64,000 bases of DNA from Trebonia sp963767685 (GTDB taxonomy: Bacteria > Actinomycetota > Actinomycetes > Streptosporangiales > Streptosporangiaceae). This document shows, one piece after another, positions 9,274-16,371 of the stretch (position 1 is the stretch's first letter; each line of letters opens with the position of its first letter). Both the position numbers and the translations under genes were made by a program. The notes under the pieces were generated by a model, which did not search any database, was not told the DNA's origin, and saw only the letters and a list, made by a program, of their open reading frames with translations. The DNA is taken from contig CAVYEZ010000018.1 of assembly GCA_963767685.1 (NCBI GenBank), positions 1,364,001 to 1,428,000 of the forward strand, in the 5' to 3' direction.

Positions 9274-10335
9274 TCAGCTGGCATCCTCCCGATGCCCCAT
9301 GGTGATGATCGGCCGGATCGCTTCCCGCCTCTCCAGCGCGCTGAAAGCGGCCGCGACATCCCCGAGCGGGTAGAGATGCCCCGTCAGCGGCCCGGTCCGC
9401 ACCACACCGGAGGCGAGCAGCTCGATCATGGCCGGATAGGCGTTGGGACTCGAGCGCACGCCGAGCAGGTTTAGCTCGTCGAGCACCAGCGGGTCGGCGG
9501 GCACCTCGGCGGTGCGCCCGCCGGCGAGCCCGAGGACCGCGACGGTCCCGCCACGGCGTGCTGCGCGCATCGCCTGCCCCAGCACAGACGGGTTCCCCGA
9601 GCAGTCGAACACGTAATCCACGCCGCGGCCGCCCGTGGCGGAGCGGATTGCGGTCACCGGGTCGCCTGCGCTGTAGTCCGCCACGTCCGTACTGCCAAGT
9701 TCGCGCGCGGCGATCAGCCGCTTGCCGCGGCCGACTGTGATCACCTGGGTCGCGCCGGCCGCCCGTGCCACCTGAAGCATGAGAAGTCCCAGCAGCCCGG
9801 GCCCGAACACCGCCACGGAGGCGCCCGGTCCCAGGCCCGCCCGCCTGGCCGCGTGCACTGTGAGCGCCCCCTGGTTGACGAGGGCCGCCGCCACGTCGCT
9901 GACCTGCGACGGGATTTTATGCAGGGCTATGGCGGGCCGGACCGCGTACTCAGCGAGCGCACCGGGTGCCGTGTGGCCGTAGAGCTTGAATCCCGGTTCG
10001 CGGACCCGCTCGCAAAGGTTGTACCGGCCAGCCCGGCACATTGGGCACCCACCGCAGCCCGTGTGGTTCTCGGCCACCACCCGGTCTCCCACCGCAAGCC
10101 CGCTGCCCTTGGTGCCCGGGCCTAGCGCGGCTATCTCGCCGGACCATTCGTGCCCGATGATGAACGGCAGCGCGGGCGGCCAGGTGCCGCGGTAGTGGCC
10201 GGCCACGATCTTCAGGTCGGTGCCGCAAAGGCCGCAGGCGAGCACGCGACACAGCACCTCGCCCGAACCCGGCCGCGGGACGGGAACCCGCTGGAGCGTG
10301 AGTTTCCCGAAGTCGAGCAGCACCGCGGCGTCCAT
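9274..10335 (-). CDS. zinc-dependent medium-chain alcohol/polyol dehydrogenase
   Basis: A 353-residue MDR-family dehydrogenase (sorbitol/threonine dehydrogenase group) that oxidises a secondary alcohol with NAD(P)+. Catalytic-zinc residues are visible: Cys37 in ACGLCGTD, and His62-Glu63 in IIGHEWSGEI. The structural-zinc lobe has Cys94, 97, 100 and 108 (HTGCGGCPMCRAGRYNLC). The Rossmann motif is VFGPGLLGLL. The ATG at 10335 (MDAAVLLDFG) matches the family start; longer upstream starts only add a Gly/Ala-rich stretch overlapping the creatininase remnant. It is co-directional with the ROK regulator and the ABC importer, suggesting catabolism of the imported compound. The substrate is not determined. 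Confidence 0.85.
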   Translation of the reverse strand: MDAAVLLDFGKLTLQRVPVPRPGSGEVLCRVLACGLCGTDLKIVAGHYRGTWPPALPFIIGHEWSGEIAALGPGTKGSGLAVGDRVVAENHTGCGGCPMCRAGRYNLCERVREPGFKLYGHTAPGALAEYAVRPAIALHKIPSQVSDVAAALVNQGALTVHAARRAGLGPGASVAVFGPGLLGLLMLQVARAAGATQVITVGRGKRLIAARELGSTDVADYSAGDPVTAIRSATGGRGVDYVFDCSGNPSVLGQAMRAARRGGTVAVLGLAGGRTAEVPADPLVLDELNLLGVRSSPNAYPAMIELLASGVVRTGPLTGHLYPLGDVAAAFSALERREAIRPIITMGHREDAS

Positions 10336-10403
10336 CTGCTGCCCGGCAAGCCTTTCCGTGGCCGGCTGTCCGGCGGTTGGCTGCTCCGCGGCCGCCGCCC
10401 CGG

Positions 10404-10676
10404 TCACCGGTCCGCCCACGCGGTGGCGGTACTTACGCCGTTGCCGTGGTAGGGAGCCACACCGATCGGGCCGAGTGGAGCGACCACCGTATCGAGGCGG
10501 AACGCGACCCGCTCCGCGATGGACAGCGCGGCGAAGGCGTCGGTGCCCAGCGGCAGGTGGCCGCCATGCTGCTCGACGCTACCCGAGGCGATGACCGCCG
10601 TGCCGCTCGCGGCCAGCAGCCGGGCCGCGACGGGCTGGGACAGCCGTTCGAGCTGGCGGTCAGGATGTCGCGGCAT
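10404..10676 (-). pseudogene. creatininase-family amidohydrolase, N-terminal remnant
   Basis: A 90-residue frame whose first ~75 residues match the start of creatininase-family metal amidohydrolases. ASGSVEQHGGHLPLGTDAFAALSIAERVA contains the Glu, His and Asp metal ligands, followed by VVAPLGPIGVAPYH. Full-length members are ~240-270 residues. Here homology stops at PYHGNG, and the frame ends inside the 5' region of the dehydrogenase gene. GGAGG precedes the ATG at 10676, so the start is intact. The most likely history is a deletion joining this 5' end to the dehydrogenase gene. It lacks most of the active site and is probably non-functional. Confidence 0.65.
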
Positions 10677-10736
10677 AAGGATTCAGCCTCCATTACGCGC
10701 GATGTCTATCGCAGGGCCCGCAATGCCCTCCAATAT

Positions 10737-10750
10737 TGCAACCGTTTGCA
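10737..10750. promoter_or_regulatory. LacI-type operator-like palindrome (site 2)
   Basis: TGCAACCGTTTGCA is a near-perfect 14-bp palindrome (one mismatch) with a central CG, 61 bp upstream of the creatininase-remnant start. It resembles the consensus TGCAAnCGnTTGCA of LacI-family sites and matches site 1 at 9089-9102 in its right half. No LacI gene is in the window. The ROK protein next door is the only local candidate binder, though ROK sites usually look different. Confidence 0.55.
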
Positions 10751-10862
10751 CTATCGTGATTGGAGGGGTATGGCCTGTCAAGAGGCGGCCTGGCGCTGGT
10801 TCTCCTCCACGTGGACCCCGCGGATTAGAGGTCTCCGCCTACCAGGTCCCCAGGGCTGAGCG

Positions 10863-12191
10863 TCAGGCGGAGGCCAGCGACCCGCGCGGCGCCTCCGCGG
10901 CGCTCGTCACGTCCTCGGCGATCTTCGGGTTGCGCGCCGGGGAGCCGTGGCTGATCCAGAGCGGCAGCCGCTGCCGGGAGAAAAGCTCGTCGATGACGGC
11001 GAAGGCGGCCCCGTGCAGGCCGGCCCGGTCGGCCAGGGGCGAGCGGGCGATGCGCAGGTCCCGGGTGGCGAGCGGCAGCGACCGCCGGTAGACGGTCTCG
11101 CGGATTGACGCCAGGAGAAGGTCACCGACCGAGGCGACGCCGCCGCCGATAATGACCAGCGAGGGGTTGTAGAAGTTCACCATCGTGGCCAGCATCCCGC
11201 CAACGTGGCGGCCCGTCCGGCCGAAGATCTCGACCGCGAGCGCGTCCCCGTGCATCGCCGCGGCCCCCAGGTCCCTCGCTTCCAGGGGGCCGATGCCCGC
11301 CTCCGCGAGCCGCTTGGCCAGGAACGGGCTACGGCCGTCCCTGGCCGCCTCGGTGGCAAGACCGCCAAGGGCGGCGCCGCCCGCGACGGCTTCCAGGCAC
11401 CCGGTGTTGCCGCAGCGGCAGGTGACGGACGCGTCGTCGACGACCGCGATGTGTCCCACGTCGCCGGCGGCGCCCTGGGCGCCGCGGTGCATGCGGCCGC
11501 CGGAGATGAGGCCGGCGCCGATGCCGGTGCCGATCTTGACGTAGATGACGTCCCGCTCGCCCCTGGCCAGGCCGAGCCGCAGTTCCCCCAGGGCCATGAG
11601 GTTCACGTCGTTGTCGACCCACACCGGCACGTCATAGCGCCGGGAGAGCCGGTCCCTGACCGGATAGCCGTCCCAGCCGGGCATGATGGGCGGCGCGATG
11701 GGCCTGCCGTAGGCGTACTCAACGGGCCCGGGAAGGCCGATCCCGACCCCCCAGACCGGCGGTTCTCCTGCGGGGCGGGCGGCCAGCAGGTCATCGAGCA
11801 GCTGCTCGGCCCGGCCGAGCACCGCCTCCGGGCCGGCGGCGATGTCGCATGGCTCCTCATACGAGGACGTCAGCCTGCCCGTCAGGTCGGCGATGCCCGC
11901 GGCGAGGCTGGTGGCGCCGAGTTCCACGGCGAGGATGCTGCCCGCCTCGGCCCTAAAGGTGAGCACCCGGGCGGGCCGGCCGCCCGTCGAGGGTGCGTGC
12001 TTGCCCTCGCTCAGCAGGCCCGACTCGATCAGCTGGCCGACGCGCTGGACGACGACGGTCCGGCCGAGCCCCGAGTGGCGGATCAGCTCCGGCCGCGTCG
12101 TCGCGGTACCGAACCGGACCAGGTCAAGGACTTCGACCAGCGCGTCTATCGCCTCGTCCGCTACCCGCGGCAGATCTGCGGCTTCGGCCAC
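10863..12191 (-). CDS. ROK-family transcriptional regulator
   Basis: A 442-residue protein. Residues ~15-75 form a winged helix-turn-helix (TTRPELIRHSGLGRTVVVQRVGQLIESGLL) and the rest is an ASKHA sugar-kinase-like fold. The ATP/phosphate motifs AVELGATSLAAGIADLTG and KIGTGIGAGLISGG and the zinc-binding ROK signature CRCGNTGCLEAVAGG are all present. The catalytic-type Asp in WVDNDVN and the HIAV region of the kinase group also occur, so it may bind or even phosphorylate a sugar. It begins with GTG. It is the first gene of the minus-strand catabolic stretch and most likely regulates it in response to the imported carbohydrate or polyol. Confidence 0.9.
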   Translation of the reverse strand: MAEAADLPRVADEAIDALVEVLDLVRFGTATTRPELIRHSGLGRTVVVQRVGQLIESGLLSEGKHAPSTGGRPARVLTFRAEAGSILAVELGATSLAAGIADLTGRLTSSYEEPCDIAAGPEAVLGRAEQLLDDLLAARPAGEPPVWGVGIGLPGPVEYAYGRPIAPPIMPGWDGYPVRDRLSRRYDVPVWVDNDVNLMALGELRLGLARGERDVIYVKIGTGIGAGLISGGRMHRGAQGAAGDVGHIAVVDDASVTCRCGNTGCLEAVAGGAALGGLATEAARDGRSPFLAKRLAEAGIGPLEARDLGAAAMHGDALAVEIFGRTGRHVGGMLATMVNFYNPSLVIIGGGVASVGDLLLASIRETVYRRSLPLATRDLRIARSPLADRAGLHGAAFAVIDELFSRQRLPLWISHGSPARNPKIAEDVTSAAEAPRGSLASA

Positions 12192-12493
12192 GCCGGCTCC
12201 TCAGAGTGTGGTTGCCTATGAACACGTGCTTATGAACACGGGCCCCGTTACTTACGTTCATCGCAAGCATAACCGATTGCCTGCCCCGCCCGCCGGGTGC
12301 TGGCCGCCGCGCTCAGCCCCGCGTAAACGCTCCGCCGCGCTTCGTTCACACTAAGTACAGCGGAGACATAACATAAACTGACAGTTACTAATTTGTGGTA
12401 TGCGACCCCCACATCGCCTGGGGGTTTAGTTAAAGTTCGCTCCAGTTGCGCTGTGCGAGAGGGCGACTCACAAATCCAAGGCCTGGGGGATAC
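12192..12493. promoter_or_regulatory. divergent promoter region of ROK and first GT-C-like gene
   Basis: The 300-bp gap contains a direct repeat TATGAACACG at 12217-12226 and 12230-12239, 13 bp apart, 26 bp before the ROK start; it may be an autoregulatory site. Further right, ACAGTTACTAATTT at 12381-12394 recurs at the same distance upstream of the second paralogue. Confidence 0.45.
12381..12394 (+). repeat. conserved 14-mer upstream of GT-C-like paralogue 1
   Basis: ACAGTTACTAATTT lies 113 bp before the GTG of the first paralogue. The identical 14-mer is at 14360-14373, 114 bp before the second. The intervening leader is also partly alike (CAGTTGCGC, CTCACAAA), so the duplication included the promoter. 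Confidence 0.6.
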
Positions 12494-14323
12494 GTGGATG
12501 TCACCGACTCCGGGACTCGGCATGACGCGGTGACGGACTCCGCGTCTCCGCCGGTCCCGCGGTCCCGGTTTGCCGTGCTGCGACGACCCGCGCCCCAGGG
12601 CCTGCTGGCGCTCGCGATCTACCTGACGGTCTTCATCGCGGGGTACGGCCTGCCGATAGCCAGCCACCTGAACGTGCCGGACCTCAGGCAGTACTGGACC
12701 GACCCGAACTTCTACACCTGGGCCATGCGCTGGTGGCCCTATGCCGTGTCGCACGGGATCAACCCGCTGTACTCGAACCAGATCGGGGCGCCGGACGGCT
12801 ACAACCTGGCGTGGGCAACCACCACTCCCTCGGCGGGCCTGCTCATGTGGCCGGTCACGGCCGCCGCCGGCATCGTCACGTCGTTCAACCTGACGCTGCT
12901 GATCGTGCCGCCGGTCTCGGCCTGGGCGGCGTTCGTCGCCGCGCGCAGGCTGACCGGCCGGTTCTGGGCCTCGCTGCTGGCCGGGGCCGTCTACGGGCTG
13001 ACCCCCTTCGAGCTGGTGCACGACTGGCAGGGCCAGCCCAACCTCACCGTGATCGCGCTGTTCCCGCTGATGGTGTACCTGGTGGTGCGGTGGTGGGACG
13101 GGTCGCTCGGCCGGACCGGCTTCGTGTGCTGGCTGACCGTGGCCATGGCCGTGGAGTTCTACACGTTCAACGAGGCCTTCGCGGACATGACCGTAGTGGG
13201 AGCGGGCGGCCTGCTGCTCGGCTTCGCGGTCGCCGGGCGGGAAGCACGGCGTAAGGTCGCCAGGCTCGCCGGGCTCACCGCAATCGCTTACGCCGCCGCC
13301 ATCGTCCTCGCGTCGCCCTACCTGGTCTACGCGCTGCGTCATTACCCGAGCGCGCTCACCCGGCAGCGGGACGCCTTCTCCTTGCACCTGGTCCGCCTGA
13401 TCCTGCCGGTGTCGGACAAGCTCTTCGGCCTGACTCCACTGATCAAGTACTCCAACCACCTGGGCCGCGCGGACATCGACGACTACGTCGGCCTTCCGCT
13501 GCTGCTCATCCCGTTCGCGCTGATCGTCCTCGCCCGGTCGAACCGGGTCGCCCGGCTGCTGGCCATCGGCCTCGTGTTCGTGCTCGCGCTGGCCGCCGGC
13601 CCGGTCCTGATCATCGGCAACCGGGATCTGGTCCACCTGCCGTGGGGCGGGCTGTGGAGCCTGCCGATCGCGCGCAGCGCCGAGCCCTCCCGGCTGATCA
13701 TCTTCGTCTACCTGCTGGTGTCGATCGCCCTGGCGCTGTGGCTGGCCGGCCCGCAAAGCGAGCCAGCGACCGAGCAGGCCGCCGGTCCGGCAAGCAAGCC
13801 GCCGGTCAGCCGGCTGGCGCGCGGGGCGCGCTGGGCCCTCGGCCTGCTGGCGGTCGCGGTCCTCCTGGCGGACCTGCCCAACGCCTACGGCGCGGTGAAC
13901 CCGGTCCCGCTCGGCTTCCAGCCGCCCGCCACGATGCGGCCGGCCAACCAGTTGCCCGCGTTCATCACGCAGGGCATGTACCGGCAGTACCTGAAGCCAG
14001 GCGAGACCGTCGTGATCGTCACGTACCGCGGCAACGCCGGGCTGCTGTTCCAGGCCGACGCGGGCTTCTACTTCCGCATCGCCGGCGGCTTCATCAACGA
14101 CTCGCTGACCCCCCGGCAAGACGCCCTCCCGGCCCAGGTCGGCGACCTCAGCCAGGCGACCCCGGCTCGAATCGAGCAGTTCAAGGCCTACGTCCGCGCG
14201 GCGGGGATCGGCGCGGTCATCGTCGAGCAGGCCTGGGCGCTGCCGTGGATGCTGACCGTCTTCCGCCAGGCGGGCCTGCACGGCACGTCCGCCGGAGGCG
14301 TGACCATTTACCCCGCCGGCTGA
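12494..14323 (+). CDS. polytopic GT-C-like membrane protein, paralogue 1
   Basis: A 609-residue integral membrane protein with about a dozen hydrophobic segments. After the first helix comes a long outer loop (NLNVPDLRQYWTDPNFYTWAMRWWPYAVSHG-type) with acidic and Trp residues, as in GT-C glycosyltransferases that use lipid-linked sugars. The C-terminal ~150 residues are a soluble domain (FITQGMYRQYLKPGETVVIVTYRGNAG). No exact characterised family is recognised; a glycosyltransferase role is inferred from topology. The GTG at 12494, after GGGGGA, is chosen because paralogue 2 has the same start context (GTGGATGTCACCGACTC). It is one of three tandem copies. Confidence 0.6.
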   Translation: MDVTDSGTRHDAVTDSASPPVPRSRFAVLRRPAPQGLLALAIYLTVFIAGYGLPIASHLNVPDLRQYWTDPNFYTWAMRWWPYAVSHGINPLYSNQIGAPDGYNLAWATTTPSAGLLMWPVTAAAGIVTSFNLTLLIVPPVSAWAAFVAARRLTGRFWASLLAGAVYGLTPFELVHDWQGQPNLTVIALFPLMVYLVVRWWDGSLGRTGFVCWLTVAMAVEFYTFNEAFADMTVVGAGGLLLGFAVAGREARRKVARLAGLTAIAYAAAIVLASPYLVYALRHYPSALTRQRDAFSLHLVRLILPVSDKLFGLTPLIKYSNHLGRADIDDYVGLPLLLIPFALIVLARSNRVARLLAIGLVFVLALAAGPVLIIGNRDLVHLPWGGLWSLPIARSAEPSRLIIFVYLLVSIALALWLAGPQSEPATEQAAGPASKPPVSRLARGARWALGLLAVAVLLADLPNAYGAVNPVPLGFQPPATMRPANQLPAFITQGMYRQYLKPGETVVIVTYRGNAGLLFQADAGFYFRIAGGFINDSLTPRQDALPAQVGDLSQATPARIEQFKAYVRAAGIGAVIVEQAWALPWMLTVFRQAGLHGTSAGGVTIYPAG

Positions 14324-14359
14324 CCGGCTAGCCGTGCGGGTAATTCATTGCCAATAAAC

Positions 14360-14373
14360 ACAGTTACTAATTT
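14360..14373 (+). repeat. conserved 14-mer upstream of GT-C-like paralogue 2
   Basis: Identical to the 14-mer at 12381-12394 and in the same place relative to the start codon. It is a probable promoter or regulator element carried along in the gene duplication. Confidence 0.6.
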
Positions 14374-14473
14374 CTGCTACGGATCCGCATGATCGCTGGT
14401 GGGAAGGTTAGGGTCTGCTGCAGTTGCGCCCACCAACAGGCGATGCTCACAAAGTCCTAGGCCTAGGAGACTC

Positions 14474-16330
14474 GTGGATGTCACCGACTCAGTGACCGGG
14501 CAAGTCGACACGGTGGTACCCACCGAGGTCGCACCGGTCCCGCCGTCCCGCTTTACCGCCCTGCGGCGGCTCGCCGCCGGCGCCTGGGCGCGCGTGCCGC
14601 AGGGGCTGCTCGCGTTCTCGGTTTACCTGACCGGCTTCATCCTGGCGGCCGGCCTGCCGCTGATCCGTCACCTGAACGTGCCGAACCTCCGGCAGTACTG
14701 GACGGACGTGCAGTTCTACGCCTGGGCCCTGGGGTGGTGGCCCTATGCCGTGTCGCACGGCGTCAACCCGCTGTTCTCGAACCAGATCGGGGCGCCGCAC
14801 GGTTACGACCTGGCCTGGGCGAGCACCGCTCCCTCGGTGGACCTGCTGATGTGGCCGGTCACGGCCGCGTTCGGCGTGGTGGTGTCGTACAACGTCGCGC
14901 TGCTGCTCATCCCGCCGGTCTCCGGGTGGGCGGCGTTCCTCGCCGCCCGCCGGCTGACCGGCCGGTTCTGGCCGTCGCTGGTGGCCGGCGCCGTCTACGG
15001 TTTCTGCCCCTACGAGCTGATGCACACCTGGCAGGGCCAGCCCAACCTCACCGTGATCGCGCTGTTCCCGCTGATGGTCTACCTGGTCCTGCGCTGGTGG
15101 GACGGCACCATGAGGACGACCTGGTTCGTCGTGTGGCTGACGCTCGCCATGGCGCTGCAGTTCTACACGTTCAACGAGGCATTCGCCGAGATGACCGCGG
15201 TGTGGGCCGGCGGCCTGGTGATCGGCTTCGCCGTCGCCGGGCGCGCTGCCTGGCCCAAGGTGGCCTGGCTGGCCCTCTACACCGCCATCGCCTACGCGGC
15301 CGCCGTCGCGCTGTCGGCGCCCTACCTGATCTACTCGCTGAAGCACTACCAAGGCGCGCTCACCAGGCAGCAGCCGGCCTTCTCGCTGCCGCTGATCCGC
15401 CTGATCGAGCCGATGTCGGCGAAGTTGTTCGGCGTATCCCCGCTGATCAGGCACTCCAACCACATTGGCGACGCCGGGATCGAGAACTACGTCGGCATCC
15501 CGCTGATCGTCGTCCTGCTCGGCGTCGCGGTCTTCGCCTGGCGCAACCGGATCAGCCGGCTGCTGCTCGCCGGGTTCGTGTTCGTGATCGCGCTCGCCGT
15601 CGGTCCCAACCTGGCCGTCACGAGCATCCGCCACACTCGCCGGCTGCCGTGGGCCGGCCTGTGGAGCCTGCCGATCGCGCGCAGCGCCGAGCCCTCCCGG
15701 TTCATCGTCTTCGCGGTGCTGGTGCTCGCGCTGGCCCTGGCGCTGTGGCTGGCGACCCCGACCAGGAGCAGGCTCGCCACCGTGGCGCGGTGGGGCCTCG
15801 GGCTGCTGGCGGCCGCGGCGATCATCGTGGACGCGCCGACGTCTTACCAGGCCGTCAACCCGGTCCCGCTCGGCTACAAGCCGCCGGCGACGATGCGCCC
15901 GGTCAACCAGCTCCCGGCGTTCATCACCCAGGGCATGTACCGCCAGTACCTGCATCCGGGGGAGATCGTCGTGATCCTCACCCACCGGGGTAACGCCGGG
16001 ATGCTGTTCCAGGCCGCCTCCGGTTTCTACTACCGGATCGCGGGCGGCTACATCAACGCGTCGCTGACGCCGGTCAACGCGCTCCCGCACCCGGTCACGC
16101 TGCTCGCCCACCCGAGCCAGGCGGCGATACGGATGTTCGCCGACTACGCCCGCTCGTCCGGCCTCGGCGCGATTGTCGTCGAGCAGGCCTGGGAAGAACC
16201 GTGGATGAACCTGAACAGGCTCGGCATGCACGGCACGTCGGTGGGCGGCGTGACTATCTACCCGATGGGCCCCTGGCTCGCCAGGCAGGCTCGCCTGGCG
16301 AGCTCTTCCTCCCACACGCCAGGGCGTTAA
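14474..16330 (+). CDS. polytopic GT-C-like membrane protein, paralogue 2
   Basis: A 618-residue paralogue of the preceding gene, aligning along its whole length. It shares LRQYWTDVQFYAWALGWWPYAVSHG, SNQIGAPHGYDLAW, RRLTGRFWPSL, TWQGQPNLTVIALFPLMVYL, FYTFNEAF and LWSLPIARSAEPSRFIVF. AGGAGA precedes the GTG at 14474. The soluble C-terminal part (QLPAFITQGMYRQYLHPGEIVV and IVVEQAWEEPWM) is conserved as well. The strictly kept residues (YWTD, W-W-PYAVSHG, NEAF, SAEPSR) are the best candidates for catalysis or substrate binding. It is followed after ~40 bp by paralogue 3, probably on one transcript. Confidence 0.6.
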   Translation: MDVTDSVTGQVDTVVPTEVAPVPPSRFTALRRLAAGAWARVPQGLLAFSVYLTGFILAAGLPLIRHLNVPNLRQYWTDVQFYAWALGWWPYAVSHGVNPLFSNQIGAPHGYDLAWASTAPSVDLLMWPVTAAFGVVVSYNVALLLIPPVSGWAAFLAARRLTGRFWPSLVAGAVYGFCPYELMHTWQGQPNLTVIALFPLMVYLVLRWWDGTMRTTWFVVWLTLAMALQFYTFNEAFAEMTAVWAGGLVIGFAVAGRAAWPKVAWLALYTAIAYAAAVALSAPYLIYSLKHYQGALTRQQPAFSLPLIRLIEPMSAKLFGVSPLIRHSNHIGDAGIENYVGIPLIVVLLGVAVFAWRNRISRLLLAGFVFVIALAVGPNLAVTSIRHTRRLPWAGLWSLPIARSAEPSRFIVFAVLVLALALALWLATPTRSRLATVARWGLGLLAAAAIIVDAPTSYQAVNPVPLGYKPPATMRPVNQLPAFITQGMYRQYLHPGEIVVILTHRGNAGMLFQAASGFYYRIAGGYINASLTPVNALPHPVTLLAHPSQAAIRMFADYARSSGLGAIVVEQAWEEPWMNLNRLGMHGTSVGGVTIYPMGPWLARQARLASSSSHTPGR

Positions 16331-16371
16331 ACGTTTCCTAGTGATCGGCTGTGTGGGCATGGGCGGCCAGG

